From contig LXTG01000067.1 in assembly GCA_001643535.1 (NCBI GenBank), forward strand, positions 1 to 5,648: 5,648 nucleotides of DNA, read 5' to 3'. A model generated the notes under the pieces. The model was not told the origin of the DNA, made no database searches, and saw only the letters and a program-made list of their open reading frames with translations. This document shows positions 1 to 5,588 of this stretch, one piece after another. This DNA is from a candidate division NC10 bacterium SPGG6. GTDB lineage: Bacteria > Methylomirabilota > Methylomirabilia > Methylomirabilales > CSP1-5. The first letter of the stretch is position 1, and each line of letters opens with the position of its first letter. Both the position numbers and the translations under genes were made by a program.

Positions 1-675
1 GAACAGCGGCTCGAGCCGCACGCGCGGGCGCCGGCGCACGTAGAGCGCGCCCACCCCCATGGGCCCGTACACCTTGTGGCCGGAGATGCTCAAGAGGTCG
101 ATCTTCATCGCCTCCACGTCGAGCGGGATCTTGCCGACCGCCTGGGCCGCGTCGCTGTGGAAAAGCGCGCCGCGGGCGCGGCACAAGGCGCCGATCTCGG
201 CGAGCGGCTGGATGACGCCGATCTCGTTGTTGACCGCCATGATGGTAACCAGCGCGGTCTCCTCGGTGAGCGCGGCCTCGAGTTCTGCGAGGTCGATTAG
301 GCCGCCGGCGCCGACCGCCAGCCGGGTCACCCGAATGCCTTCGCGTTCCAAGCGGCGCACGGCCTCGAGCACGCATTTGTGCTCGGTCGTGCAGGAGATG
401 ACGTGGGGCTTGCGCTTCCTGTGGAACCGGGCCACGCCCTTGATCGCCAGGTTATTGGCCTCGGTCGCGCCCGAGGTGAAGACGATCTCGCGCGGCTCGG
501 CCCCGATCAGGGCCGCGACCTGGGCGCGCGCGGTCTCGACCGCCGCCTCGGCCTGGCCGCCGTAGCCGTGGTGCACGCTGTGCGGATTGCCGAAGCGCTC
601 GGTGAAGAACGGCAGCATGGCCTCGACCACCGCCTCGAGGATGCTCCCCTGCTGAATCTCGATCTGTACCCTCAT
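1..675 (-). CDS. iscS: Cysteine desulfurase IscS/NifS family, 3' part beyond the window, abnormal N-terminus
   Basis: This is a PLP-dependent class V aminotransferase-fold enzyme that takes sulfur from cysteine, leaving alanine, and passes it as a persulfide to Fe-S cluster and thio-cofactor assembly in the cytoplasm. The 225 visible codons read inward from an ATG at 675-673. Seen: FGNPHS (29-33), TSGATEANN (67-75), TEHK with the PLP-stacking His99, NNEIGV (149-154), HSDAAQAVGK (173-182) with Asp175 and Gln178, and the Schiff-base lysine in SGHK (Lys201). The loop with the catalytic cysteine lies past the window edge. The wording TTEHKCVLE and RRRPRVRLEPLF resembles alphaproteobacterial IscS. 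Oddly, the near-universal N-terminal YLDYxATTPxDPRV segment is absent; residues 1-14 (MRVQIEIQQGSILE) are unrelated, and homology begins around residue 15. No in-frame upstream extension restores it. The family call is firm; intactness and symbol are less so, since NifS or SufS-like naming is possible. Confidence 0.88.
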   Translation of the reverse strand, partial: MRVQIEIQQGSILEAVVEAMLPFFTERFGNPHSVHHGYGGQAEAAVETARAQVAALIGAEPREIVFTSGATEANNLAIKGVARFHRKRKPHVISCTTEHKCVLEAVRRLEREGIRVTRLAVGAGGLIDLAELEAALTEETALVTIMAVNNEIGVIQPLAEIGALCRARGALFHSDAAQAVGKIPLDVEAMKIDLLSISGHKVYGPMGVGALYVRRRPRVRLEPLF

Positions 676-686
676 GGCTCTCTCAA

Positions 687-713
687 TTGACCCGGATTGA
701 CGTCGATGATAAT
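687..713 (+). promoter_or_regulatory. Weak candidate sigma-70 promoter for the hydrolase-pyrF operon
   Basis: TTGACC at 687-692 resembles a -35 box and GATAAT at 708-713 a -10 box, but the 15-nt spacer is shorter than the preferred 17. The pair lies in the divergent gap, about 40 nt before the start at 754, where a promoter for the four-gene run would be expected. A second TTGACG at 697-702 has no well-placed -10. This is inference from pattern only. Confidence 0.3.
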
Positions 714-753
714 GATAAGGTATGTCTACCTCGCTCCGAAGAGGAAATCCGGC

Positions 754-1509
754 ATGGAGGTGACTGTCCTCGGATCGGGCACTGCCGTTCCGACGCGCGA
801 GCGGGCCTCGCCCGGCCTCCTCGTTCAGGTGGCGAATGAGTCTCTCCTAGTGGACGGCGGCACCGGCACCTTGCACCAATTGGTTCGGGCCGGTGCAACC
901 CTCGAGGCCCTGGATCGGGTACTTTACACCCACTACCACCCTGATCACGTGGGGGATCTCGCCCCCTTGCTCTTTGCCATGCGGAGCCCCGAGATCGGAC
1001 GACAGCGCTCGCTCTGGGTCGGCGGGCCGCCGGGGCTTCGGCGCCACTACCACCTCCTGGGGGAACTGTACGGCCCATGGATTGCGAACCTCCCATTCCC
1101 CCTGGAGCTCCAGGAGCTCAAGACGGAGACGGTCGACTTCGGCTCGTGGCGTCTGACGGCACGATCCGTGCCTCACACCGACGTGAGCCTGGCGTACCGG
1201 ATTGATGCCGACGACGGCTCCCTCGTCTGCTCGGGAGACACCGATTATTCCGACACCTTGATCGACTTGGCCCGGGACGCTGACCTGCTCATCCTCGAAT
1301 GCGCCTTCCCAGAGGACCAGAAAGTCTCGGGGCACCTCACGCCCAGTCTGGCCGGCGAGATGGCAGCACGCGCCGGCGTGAAGAGGCTTCTCCTCACCCA
1401 CTTCTATCCAGCCTGTGAGGGGCAAGACCTGCTCACCCCTTGTCAGAAGCAATTCCCCGGGAACGTCCTCCTGGCCCGGGACCTCATGCGGCTCACCGTT
1501 CGTGACTGA
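754..1509 (+). CDS. RNase Z-like metallo-beta-lactamase-fold hydrolase
   Basis: The 251-residue protein is a dinuclear-metal hydrolase of the metallo-beta-lactamase fold, in the branch related to ribonuclease Z and to YhfI-type proteins. Seen: the N-terminal strand and loop VTVLGSGTAVPT (3-14), DGGTGT (34-39), the metal-binding HxHxDH motif (60-65, HYHPDH), a later metal His141, the bridging Asp162 in SGDTDYSD, SGHLTP (192-197), which resembles the conserved His-containing motif of RNase Z-like enzymes, and the final metal His216 in LLLTHFYP. All expected metal ligands are present, so it should be active. It is shorter than typical tRNase Z, and I see no clear long exosite arm, so tRNA 3'-end processing cannot be assumed. 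The start at 754 is chosen because GAGGAAA lies 7 nt upstream and the family fold begins at once; a TTG at 697 would add 19 unlikely residues. Its stop is 8 nt before pyrF. Fold call is firm; substrate unknown. Confidence 0.85.
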   Translation: MEVTVLGSGTAVPTRERASPGLLVQVANESLLVDGGTGTLHQLVRAGATLEALDRVLYTHYHPDHVGDLAPLLFAMRSPEIGRQRSLWVGGPPGLRRHYHLLGELYGPWIANLPFPLELQELKTETVDFGSWRLTARSVPHTDVSLAYRIDADDGSLVCSGDTDYSDTLIDLARDADLLILECAFPEDQKVSGHLTPSLAGEMAARAGVKRLLLTHFYPACEGQDLLTPCQKQFPGNVLLARDLMRLTVRD

Positions 1510-1517
1510 GGGATGCG

Positions 1518-2234
1518 ATGACTGCCCGTGATCGGTTAATCCTCGCCCTGGATCTCCCTTCGCTGGAAGCAACGGAGGGGATGCTCAAGCGACTGCAAGG
1601 GAAGATCCACCTCTTCAAGGTTGGACTAGAGCTTTTCACCGCCGAGGGTCCCCGGGTGATCACCCGGATTCATGACCGGGGAGGAAAGGTCTTTCTCGAC
1701 CTCAAACTCCACGACATTCCCCAAACAGTGGCCGCCGCCGTGGCGAAAGCCGTCCAGTGGGGGGTCTTCATGTTGGACGTCCATGTCGCAGGGGGAGAGG
1801 AAATGATGCGAGCGGCGGCACACGCAGCAGCCGACAGGGCCGAGGCAATCGGGATCGAACGTCCCCGCCTCCTCGGGGTAACCGTCCTGACCAGTCTAGC
1901 CCAGGCAGACCTCCAGACCCTGGGCATCGGGCAGGCGCTGGAAGAGCAGGTCCTCTCCCTCGCCCGCCTGGCCAAGGAGGCGGGACTCGACGGGGTGGTC
2001 GCCTCCCCCAGAGAAGCCGAGGCAATCCGCCGCCGGCTCGGCCCCGACCTGCTCCTCGTCACTCCCGGCATCCGATCACGAGTGGGCGAACCTGACGACC
2101 AGCGTCGCGTCGCCACGGCCCGGGACGCCCTCAAGGCCGGCGCAGACTATATCGTGGTCGGTCGCCCAATCCTCAAGGCGGCGGACCCGGTGGAGGCGGT
2201 GGAAAAGCTCGTAGCAGAAATGGAGACCCCCTAA
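1518..2234 (+). CDS. pyrF: Orotidine-5'-phosphate decarboxylase
   Basis: This cytoplasmic TIM-barrel enzyme converts orotidine 5'-phosphate to UMP with release of CO2, the last step of de novo pyrimidine synthesis, and normally works as a homodimer. The 238 residues match the usual bacterial length. Seen: Asp12 in LALDLPS, Lys34 in FKVGLELF, the catalytic tetrad segment DLKLHDIP (61-68, with Asp61, Lys63 and Asp66), VTVLTSL (121-127), GLDGVVAS (156-163), TPGIR (182-186) and the phosphate-gripping VGRPI (214-218) with Arg216. No key residue is missing. The ATG at 1518 is preceded by GAGGGA, which overlaps the stop of the upstream hydrolase gene. With gaps of 8 nt before and 12 nt after, it is probably translated from a shared mRNA. 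No other pyr gene is in view, so it is not in a pyrimidine operon within this window. Confidence 0.97.
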   Translation: MTARDRLILALDLPSLEATEGMLKRLQGKIHLFKVGLELFTAEGPRVITRIHDRGGKVFLDLKLHDIPQTVAAAVAKAVQWGVFMLDVHVAGGEEMMRAAAHAAADRAEAIGIERPRLLGVTVLTSLAQADLQTLGIGQALEEQVLSLARLAKEAGLDGVVASPREAEAIRRRLGPDLLLVTPGIRSRVGEPDDQRRVATARDALKAGADYIVVGRPILKAADPVEAVEKLVAEMETP

Positions 2235-2246
2235 AAGGAGACAACG

Positions 2247-2663
2247 ATGAGCCAATGGTGGAGGATGGCGGCGTTCACGCTGGTGGTGGCACTTCCAACC
2301 CTGGTCTTCTCCCAGGAACAGAAGCAAGAGCCGGAGCGGAGTGGGATGCGGGTGGTCCGGGATGTGGTGACGACCGGGGTCGTCAACCGGGAGCCGATCG
2401 ACGGCGCGACCGTCTTTCCCCCCTCGGTAGGAGCGCTCTACTATTTCACCGAGGTTGAGGGAGCCAACGCGCCCACCCAGATCATCCACATCTGGTACTA
2501 CAATCAGCGAAAGACGGCGGAAATCCCTCTCTCCGTCGGAGCCACCCACTGGCGGACTTGGAGTCGCAAACGGATCCTGCAGAACTGGATCGGACCGTGG
2601 GAGGTGGAGGCCGTGGGCCCGGATGGCAATGTCCTCTCCTCCCAAACCCTCGATGTCCACTGA
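2247..2663 (+). CDS. Small exported DUF2914-domain protein
   Basis: The 138-residue product has a typical Sec signal peptide: a short N-terminus with Arg6, a hydrophobic core (8-21, AAFTLVVALPTLVF) and a probable cleavage site after Ser22, just before QEQ. There is no lipobox cysteine, so a soluble periplasmic or secreted protein is expected. The mature part reads like the DUF2914 domain: ALYYFTEV (63-70), HIWYYN (81-86), a strand ending in HWRTWSRK (101-108) and GPWEVEAV (116-123) followed by a GPDGNVL turn. These aromatic and Trp-Arg-Thr positions are the domain's characteristic features. The molecular function of DUF2914 is unknown to me; a small beta-rich domain binding an envelope partner is a guess. 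AAGGAG (2235-2240) sits 6 nt before the ATG, and the gene lies 12 nt after pyrF and 18 nt before the enoyl-CoA hydratase gene, inside the same probable operon. Confidence 0.78.
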   Translation: MSQWWRMAAFTLVVALPTLVFSQEQKQEPERSGMRVVRDVVTTGVVNREPIDGATVFPPSVGALYYFTEVEGANAPTQIIHIWYYNQRKTAEIPLSVGATHWRTWSRKRILQNWIGPWEVEAVGPDGNVLSSQTLDVH

Positions 2664-2681
2664 ACCTAACAGGAGAAGACC

Positions 2682-3482
2682 ATGGCCTACGAGCACCTGC
2701 ACGTCCGGACCGCCGAAGGCATTACCACGATCACCATCAACCGGCCCGAGGCCTTGAATGTTCTGAGTAAAGCGACCCGGCAGGAACTCCAGCACGCTTT
2801 CCTCGCGGCGCGCGATGACCCGGCCGTGAGGGTAGTGATTCTGACAGGGGCCGGGGAAAAGGCCTTCATTGCCGGCGCTGACATTCGTGAGATCCAAGCC
2901 GCCTCGACGCAGGGGGCCACTTTCGCCCGAGACCAATTCGTCCGCAGGGGACAGCAGATGATTACCCTCATCGAGCGCTTGGGCAAACCGGTCATCGCCG
3001 CGGTTAACGGGTATGCTTTGGGCGGGGGCTGTGAGATTGTTCAGGCCTGCCACTTGGCCCTCGCGTCCGAGACCGCAAAATTCGGTCAGCCCGAAATCAA
3101 TATCGGCTTCAACCCCTCCTGGGGCGGCACCCAGCGCCTCCCCCGGCACGTGGGGCGCAAACACGCGATGGGGCTCATCCTCACCGGAGAGATGATCGAC
3201 GCCCAGGAGGCGTACCGGATTGGCCTGGTGAATAAGGTCGTCCCACCGAAGGACCTGATGCCCGAAGCAGAGAAGCTCGCGCGACTCCTCGCGAGCAAGG
3301 GCCCCGTGGTCCTCCAGCTGTGTCTCGAGGCCGTGATCAACGGACGGGAGATGCCCTTGAGCGACGGGCTCGAATACGAGGCGACCCTCTTTGCCATGAC
3401 GGTTGCGACCGGGGACGCCCAGGAGGGGACCCAGGCATTCCTGGAGAAGCGCAAACCCGTCTTTAAAACGCGGGAACGCTAG
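2682..3482 (+). CDS. Enoyl-CoA hydratase/isomerase (crotonase) family protein
   Basis: The 266-residue protein belongs to the crotonase superfamily and most likely adds water across 2-enoyl-CoA thioesters in fatty-acid or short-chain acyl-CoA breakdown in the cytoplasm. Seen: the N-terminal strand and NRPEALNVLS (20-29), the first oxyanion-hole segment AFIAGADI (61-68, Ala64), the second in YALGGGCE (111-118, Gly115), and both catalytic glutamates of true hydratases, Glu118 in GGGCE and Glu138 in FGQPEI. SWGGTQRLPR (146-155) and LTGEMIDAQEA (167-177) follow, with the C-terminal helical region ending in AFLEKRKPVF. With both glutamates kept, hydratase activity is more likely than isomerase, although chain-length preference cannot be read and a crotonyl-CoA-type symbol would be a guess. 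AGGAG (2671-2675) gives a clear start at 2682. Its stop codon TAG falls inside the first unit of an 8-nt repeat array. Confidence 0.92.
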   Translation: MAYEHLHVRTAEGITTITINRPEALNVLSKATRQELQHAFLAARDDPAVRVVILTGAGEKAFIAGADIREIQAASTQGATFARDQFVRRGQQMITLIERLGKPVIAAVNGYALGGGCEIVQACHLALASETAKFGQPEINIGFNPSWGGTQRLPRHVGRKHAMGLILTGEMIDAQEAYRIGLVNKVVPPKDLMPEAEKLARLLASKGPVVLQLCLEAVINGREMPLSDGLEYEATLFAMTVATGDAQEGTQAFLEKRKPVFKTRER

Positions 3483-3516
3483 AAAGCTAGAACGCTAGGA
3501 AGCTGAAAGCCGAAGG
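3478..3516 (+). repeat. Degenerate 8-nt tandem array, first half of a facing pair
   Basis: Reading from the end of the hydratase gene: GCTAGAAA (3478-3485), GCTAGAAC (3486-3493), GCTAGGAA (3494-3501), then the degenerating GCTGAAA (3502-3508) and GCCGAAGG (3509-3516). The first unit supplies the TAG stop of the hydratase gene. The units are close but not identical, so this is an old or diverging array. Function unknown. Confidence 0.7.
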
Positions 3517-3529
3517 TTCAGCACTTTCC
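3498..3529 (+). other. Hairpin in the hydratase-rarA gap
   Basis: GCTGAA (3502-3507) pairs with TTCAGC (3517-3522) around a 9-nt loop, and GGAA (3498-3501) can extend the stem with TTCC (3526-3529) past a 3-nt bulge. There is no T-run after it, so it is not a standard Rho-independent terminator; it could stabilise the 3' end of the upstream mRNA or simply follow from the inverted repeat arrays. Confidence 0.4.
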
Positions 3530-3533
3530 GACG

Positions 3534-3557
3534 TTCAAGCATTCAAGCATTCCAGCC
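3534..3557 (+). repeat. Second 8-nt tandem array, inverted relative to the first
   Basis: TTCAAGCA (3534-3541) and TTCAAGCA (3542-3549) are perfect copies, followed by TTCCAGCC (3550-3557). The reverse complement of the unit, TGCTTGAA, differs little from the AGCTAGAA-type unit of the array at 3478-3516, so the two arrays face each other across a 17-nt spacer. Confidence 0.65.
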
Positions 3558-3577
3558 TGCCAACATCCTAGCAGGTT
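3554..3577 (+). promoter_or_regulatory. Possible hairpin masking the rarA ribosome-binding site
   Basis: CCTGC (3556-3560) can pair with GCAGG (3571-3575) around a 10-nt loop, extended by a G-T wobble and an A-T pair. The only Shine-Dalgarno-like element before rarA is AGCAGG at 3570-3575, which is in this stem. Short stem, so functional pairing is uncertain. Confidence 0.3.
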
Positions 3578-3583
3578 ATCGTG

Positions 3584-4945
3584 ATGGAGCTGTTTGAACA
3601 GCCGAAAAAGCGAGACCGCAAGCGTCAGGCACCGCTCGCGGATCGGATGCGGCCGAAAGCGTTGGAGGAGTTCGTGGGGCAATCGCACCTGTTGGACGAG
3701 GGCCGGGTGCTCCGCCTCGCCCTCGATCGCGGGGAGATCCCATCGATAATCCTCTGGGGGCCCCCCGGCTCGGGCAAGACCACTCTCGCGTATCTGATCG
3801 CCGAGCGGATTCGGGCCGCCTTCGTCCCCTTCTCCGCCGTCACGGTCGGCATCAAGGAGATCAAAGAGGTGATCAAACACGCGGCGTGGCTTGAGCAGCG
3901 AGAAGGGCGGCGGACCATCCTTTTCATCGACGAGATTCATCGATTCAACAAGGCGCAGCAGGATGCCTTTCTCCCCCACGTCGAGAAAGGGATGATCACC
4001 CTCATCGGCGCCACCACGGAAAATCCTTCCTTCGAGGTCATCGCTCCCCTGCTCTCCCGGGTCAAGGTCTTTCGGCTCCACCCCCTCTCCGAGGGGGAAC
4101 TGTATCGCGTCGTCGAGCGAGCCCTGGAGGACCCGGAACGGGGCCTCGGCGCCCGACAGCCACGACTGAGCCCCGAAGGCCGGCAGCATCTGCTCCGCCT
4201 GGCCTCGGGGGACGCCCGGGCCGCTCTCAATACGCTAGAATTAGCCGCCCAGATCGCCCCCCGGCACCCGGACGGGACGCTCGAGATCAACCTGCCTGCC
4301 GTCGAAGAGGCAGCCCAGCGCCGAAGCCTGCTCTACGACAAGACAGGAGAAGAGCACTACGCCCTTATTTCCGCCCTGCACAAGAGCGTGAGGGACAGCG
4401 ACCCCGACGCGGCGCTCTACTGGTTGGCCCGGATGCTCACCGCGGGAGAAGACCCCCTCTACATCGCCAGGCGACTCATCCGCGTCGCCTCCGAGGACAT
4501 CGGCAACGCCGATCCTGCCGCCCTGTCGGTGGCGATCGCGGCCAAGGAGGCATACCACTTTCTGGGAAGTCCGGAGGGGGAGCTAGCCTTGGCCCAGTGC
4601 GCGTGCTACCTCGCCACCGCCCCCAAGTCGAACGCCGTCTACCGCGCCTACAACAAGGCCTGTAAGGATGTGGAGCAGGCACCCATCGCGCCGGTGCCGC
4701 TCCACCTCCGCAACGCACCGACCCCTCTCATGGAAAGCCTGGGCTATGGGGTGGGGTACCAGTACGCTCACGACGACCGCGATGCCCTCGTGGATCAAGA
4801 GCACCTGCCGCCGGAGCTGAAAGGCCGCACGTACTACGAGCCGACGGACCGGGGATACGAAGCCGAGATCGGCCGGCGGCTCGCCGAGTGGCGCAGGCGG
4901 CTCAAACGACCGTCCTCCGCCCATCACACTGAACCGGAGTGCTGA
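3584..4945 (+). CDS. rarA: Replication-associated recombination protein A (AAA+ ATPase RarA/MgsA)
   Basis: This cytoplasmic AAA+ ATPase of the clamp-loader/WRNIP1 family acts at stalled replication forks, where it binds single-strand/duplex junctions and SSB as a tetramer. The 453 residues match the family length. Seen: LADRMRPKALEEFVGQ (18-33), Walker A GPPGSGKT (59-66), Walker B ILFIDEIHRFNK (112-123) with Asp116 and Glu117, sensor 1 ATTENPSFE (143-151), the arginine finger in LLSR (Arg159), sensor 2 GDARAALNTLELA, and the C-terminal tetramerisation region with ISALHKSVRDSDPDAALYW, YIARRLIRVASEDIGNADP, APKSNAVYRAYNKA and the VPLHLRNAPTPLM segment. No frameshift is visible. ATG at 3584 is preferred to GTG at 3581: it gives the family-like start MELFE and an 8-nt spacing from the weak AGCAGG site. 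It lies 101 nt after the hydratase gene, so it may be read through from that operon or have its own undetected promoter. Confidence 0.96.
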   Translation: MELFEQPKKRDRKRQAPLADRMRPKALEEFVGQSHLLDEGRVLRLALDRGEIPSIILWGPPGSGKTTLAYLIAERIRAAFVPFSAVTVGIKEIKEVIKHAAWLEQREGRRTILFIDEIHRFNKAQQDAFLPHVEKGMITLIGATTENPSFEVIAPLLSRVKVFRLHPLSEGELYRVVERALEDPERGLGARQPRLSPEGRQHLLRLASGDARAALNTLELAAQIAPRHPDGTLEINLPAVEEAAQRRSLLYDKTGEEHYALISALHKSVRDSDPDAALYWLARMLTAGEDPLYIARRLIRVASEDIGNADPAALSVAIAAKEAYHFLGSPEGELALAQCACYLATAPKSNAVYRAYNKACKDVEQAPIAPVPLHLRNAPTPLMESLGYGVGYQYAHDDRDALVDQEHLPPELKGRTYYEPTDRGYEAEIGRRLAEWRRRLKRPSSAHHTEPEC

Positions 4946-5000
4946 ACCTGCGACGCTCATGCAGGCCGCACCCTCTCTCGATTTTCGGCCGACTTTCCCC

Positions 5001-5029
5001 TTGACAGCCATCTGGCGCTCTGATATACG
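5001..5029 (+). promoter_or_regulatory. Sigma-70 type promoter of the HU gene
   Basis: A perfect -35 hexamer TTGACA (5001-5006) is followed after exactly 17 nt by TATACG (5024-5029), a four-of-six match to TATAAT, with a preceding TGA. Transcription would begin near 5036 and leave a leader of about 64 nt before the HU start. Location just after rarA and just ahead of an abundant-protein gene supports the call. Confidence 0.7.
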
Positions 5030-5082
5030 CCAAGCATCCCACCAGTGCGTTCATATCTGTATTTCTTTCATTGGGCCAGCCG

Positions 5083-5093
5083 AAAGGAGGTGA
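5083..5093 (+). promoter_or_regulatory. Near-perfect Shine-Dalgarno site of the HU gene
   Basis: AAAGGAGGTGA is complementary to the 3' end of 16S rRNA over almost its full length, with AGGAGG 9 nt before the ATG at 5100. It fixes the start and fits high expression of an abundant nucleoid protein. Confidence 0.85.
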
Positions 5094-5099
5094 CGGGAA

Positions 5100-5372
5100 A
5101 TGACAAAGGCGGAGCTGGTCGACAAAATGGCCAAAGGCTCAGGGATGACCAAGCGGGCTGCCGAAACCGCCCTCGAGAGCGCCTTGAAATCGATTCGAGA
5201 TTCCCTGAAGAAGGGGAAGAAGGTCACGTTGGTAGGGTTCGGCACTTTTTCGGTCGTGAGGCGGGCGGCACGCAACGGTCGCAACCCTCAGACCGGGAGA
5301 GTTATCCGCATCCCGGCCGCCAAGGTTCCGCGGTTCAAGGCGGGAAAAGATTTAAAGAATGCTGTTAAATAG
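5100..5372 (+). CDS. HU-family DNA-binding nucleoid protein
   Basis: The 90-residue basic protein is a standard HU/IHF-type dimer that bends and compacts DNA and assists replication, recombination and transcription. Seen: the N-terminal helical part MTKAELVDKMA with SGMTKRAAETAL (14-25), the conserved turn VTLVGFGTFSV (42-52), the DNA-intercalating beta-arm RNPQTG (61-66) with the key proline Pro63, and the C-terminal RIPAAKVPRFKAGKDLKNAV. Length and all landmark residues agree with HU rather than with IHF alpha or beta, although a hup symbol with a specific subunit letter cannot be assigned. It has its own promoter and a very strong ribosome-binding site, so it is probably a single-gene transcript ending at the terminator near 5570, which would give an unusually long 3' untranslated region of about 200 nt. 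Confidence 0.96.
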   Translation: MTKAELVDKMAKGSGMTKRAAETALESALKSIRDSLKKGKKVTLVGFGTFSVVRRAARNGRNPQTGRVIRIPAAKVPRFKAGKDLKNAVK

Positions 5373-5551
5373 TCCTTTGATGCATGAGTTCGGTGACGAA
5401 CGTATTGAGGCTTCGGCTGAGCGGTTCGGCCGAGCGCACCGTCGAAGCCTTCAGGGTTTAGTGCTGAGTCAGTAATATCTCTGATGTAATTCACCAGAAT
5501 ATGTAACCGTATTTGTGAATCGAAGCACGAGCCCTCTTCCACGATAACATC
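5373..5551 (+). other. Non-coding gap between the HU gene and its terminator
   Basis: I find no convincing gene in this 179-nt stretch. It has a GC-rich palindromic element in its first half and an AT-richer second half (about 5458-5550). The second half contains an inverted pair ATTCAC (5489-5494) and GTGAAT (5515-5520), with an inner AATA (5498-5501) and TATT (5510-5513), and ATGTAA occurs twice (5484-5489 and 5501-5506). These could form an RNA hairpin or a protein-binding site; nothing decides between them. Confidence 0.5.
5406..5453 (+). repeat. REP-like palindromic element
   Basis: The outer arms AGGCTTCG (5408-5415) and CGAAGCCT (5443-5450) are perfect inverted repeats; TGA before and TCA after extend them past one bulged base. 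Inside, TTCGGCTGAGCGG (5412-5424) is repeated directly as TTCGGCCGAGCGC (5425-5437), and CGGT (5422-5425) can pair with ACCG (5438-5441). The GCTTCGGCTGAGCGG wording resembles dispersed intergenic palindromes of many GC-rich bacteria. Whether it is repeated in this genome cannot be seen here. Confidence 0.6.
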
Positions 5552-5588
5552 AAAAGCCGGAAGGCAATCCCTTCCGGCTTTTTTCTTT
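5552..5588 (+). terminator. Rho-independent terminator
   Basis: GCCGGAAGG (5556-5564) pairs perfectly with CCTTCCGGC (5570-5578) around the 5-nt loop CAATC, followed by TTTTTTCTTT. The preceding AAAA can pair with the first Ts, so the hairpin may partly work on the minus strand too. It most likely ends the HU transcript from 5036. The 60 nt after it hold nothing I can identify. Confidence 0.93.

Noticed and set aside
59..565. A 168-codon plus-strand open frame opposite the desulfurase.
   Set aside because: The minus strand carries unmistakable desulfurase motifs; the plus frame is Ala/Ser/Arg-rich shadow sequence.
697..753. An upstream TTG start for the metallo-beta-lactamase-fold protein adding 19 residues.
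   Set aside because: No ribosome-binding site precedes it, the added residues are not family-like, and it overlaps the candidate promoter; ATG at 754 has GAGGAAA upstream.
847..1572. A 241-codon minus-strand open frame opposite the metallo-beta-lactamase-fold gene.
   Set aside because: The plus strand encodes all metal-binding motifs of the family; the antisense product shows no motif.
2076..3164. A 362-codon open frame on the minus strand across the end of pyrF, the DUF2914 gene and the hydratase gene.
   Set aside because: It lies antisense to three genes with clear family motifs and ribosome-binding sites, its translation has no recognisable domain, and long antisense frames are common in GC-rich DNA.
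3498..3529. Terminator after the hydratase gene.
   Set aside because: The hairpin lacks a T-run and has a bulged lower stem, so a Rho-independent terminator is not supported.
3518..4189. A 223-codon minus-strand open frame antisense to rarA and running into the repeat gap.
   Set aside because: It is the antisense of the Walker A and B region of rarA and ends in translated octamer repeats; no domain is visible.
5045..5368. A plus-strand open frame overlapping the HU gene in another frame.
   Set aside because: HU has the promoter, near-perfect ribosome-binding site and complete family match; the other frame has none.
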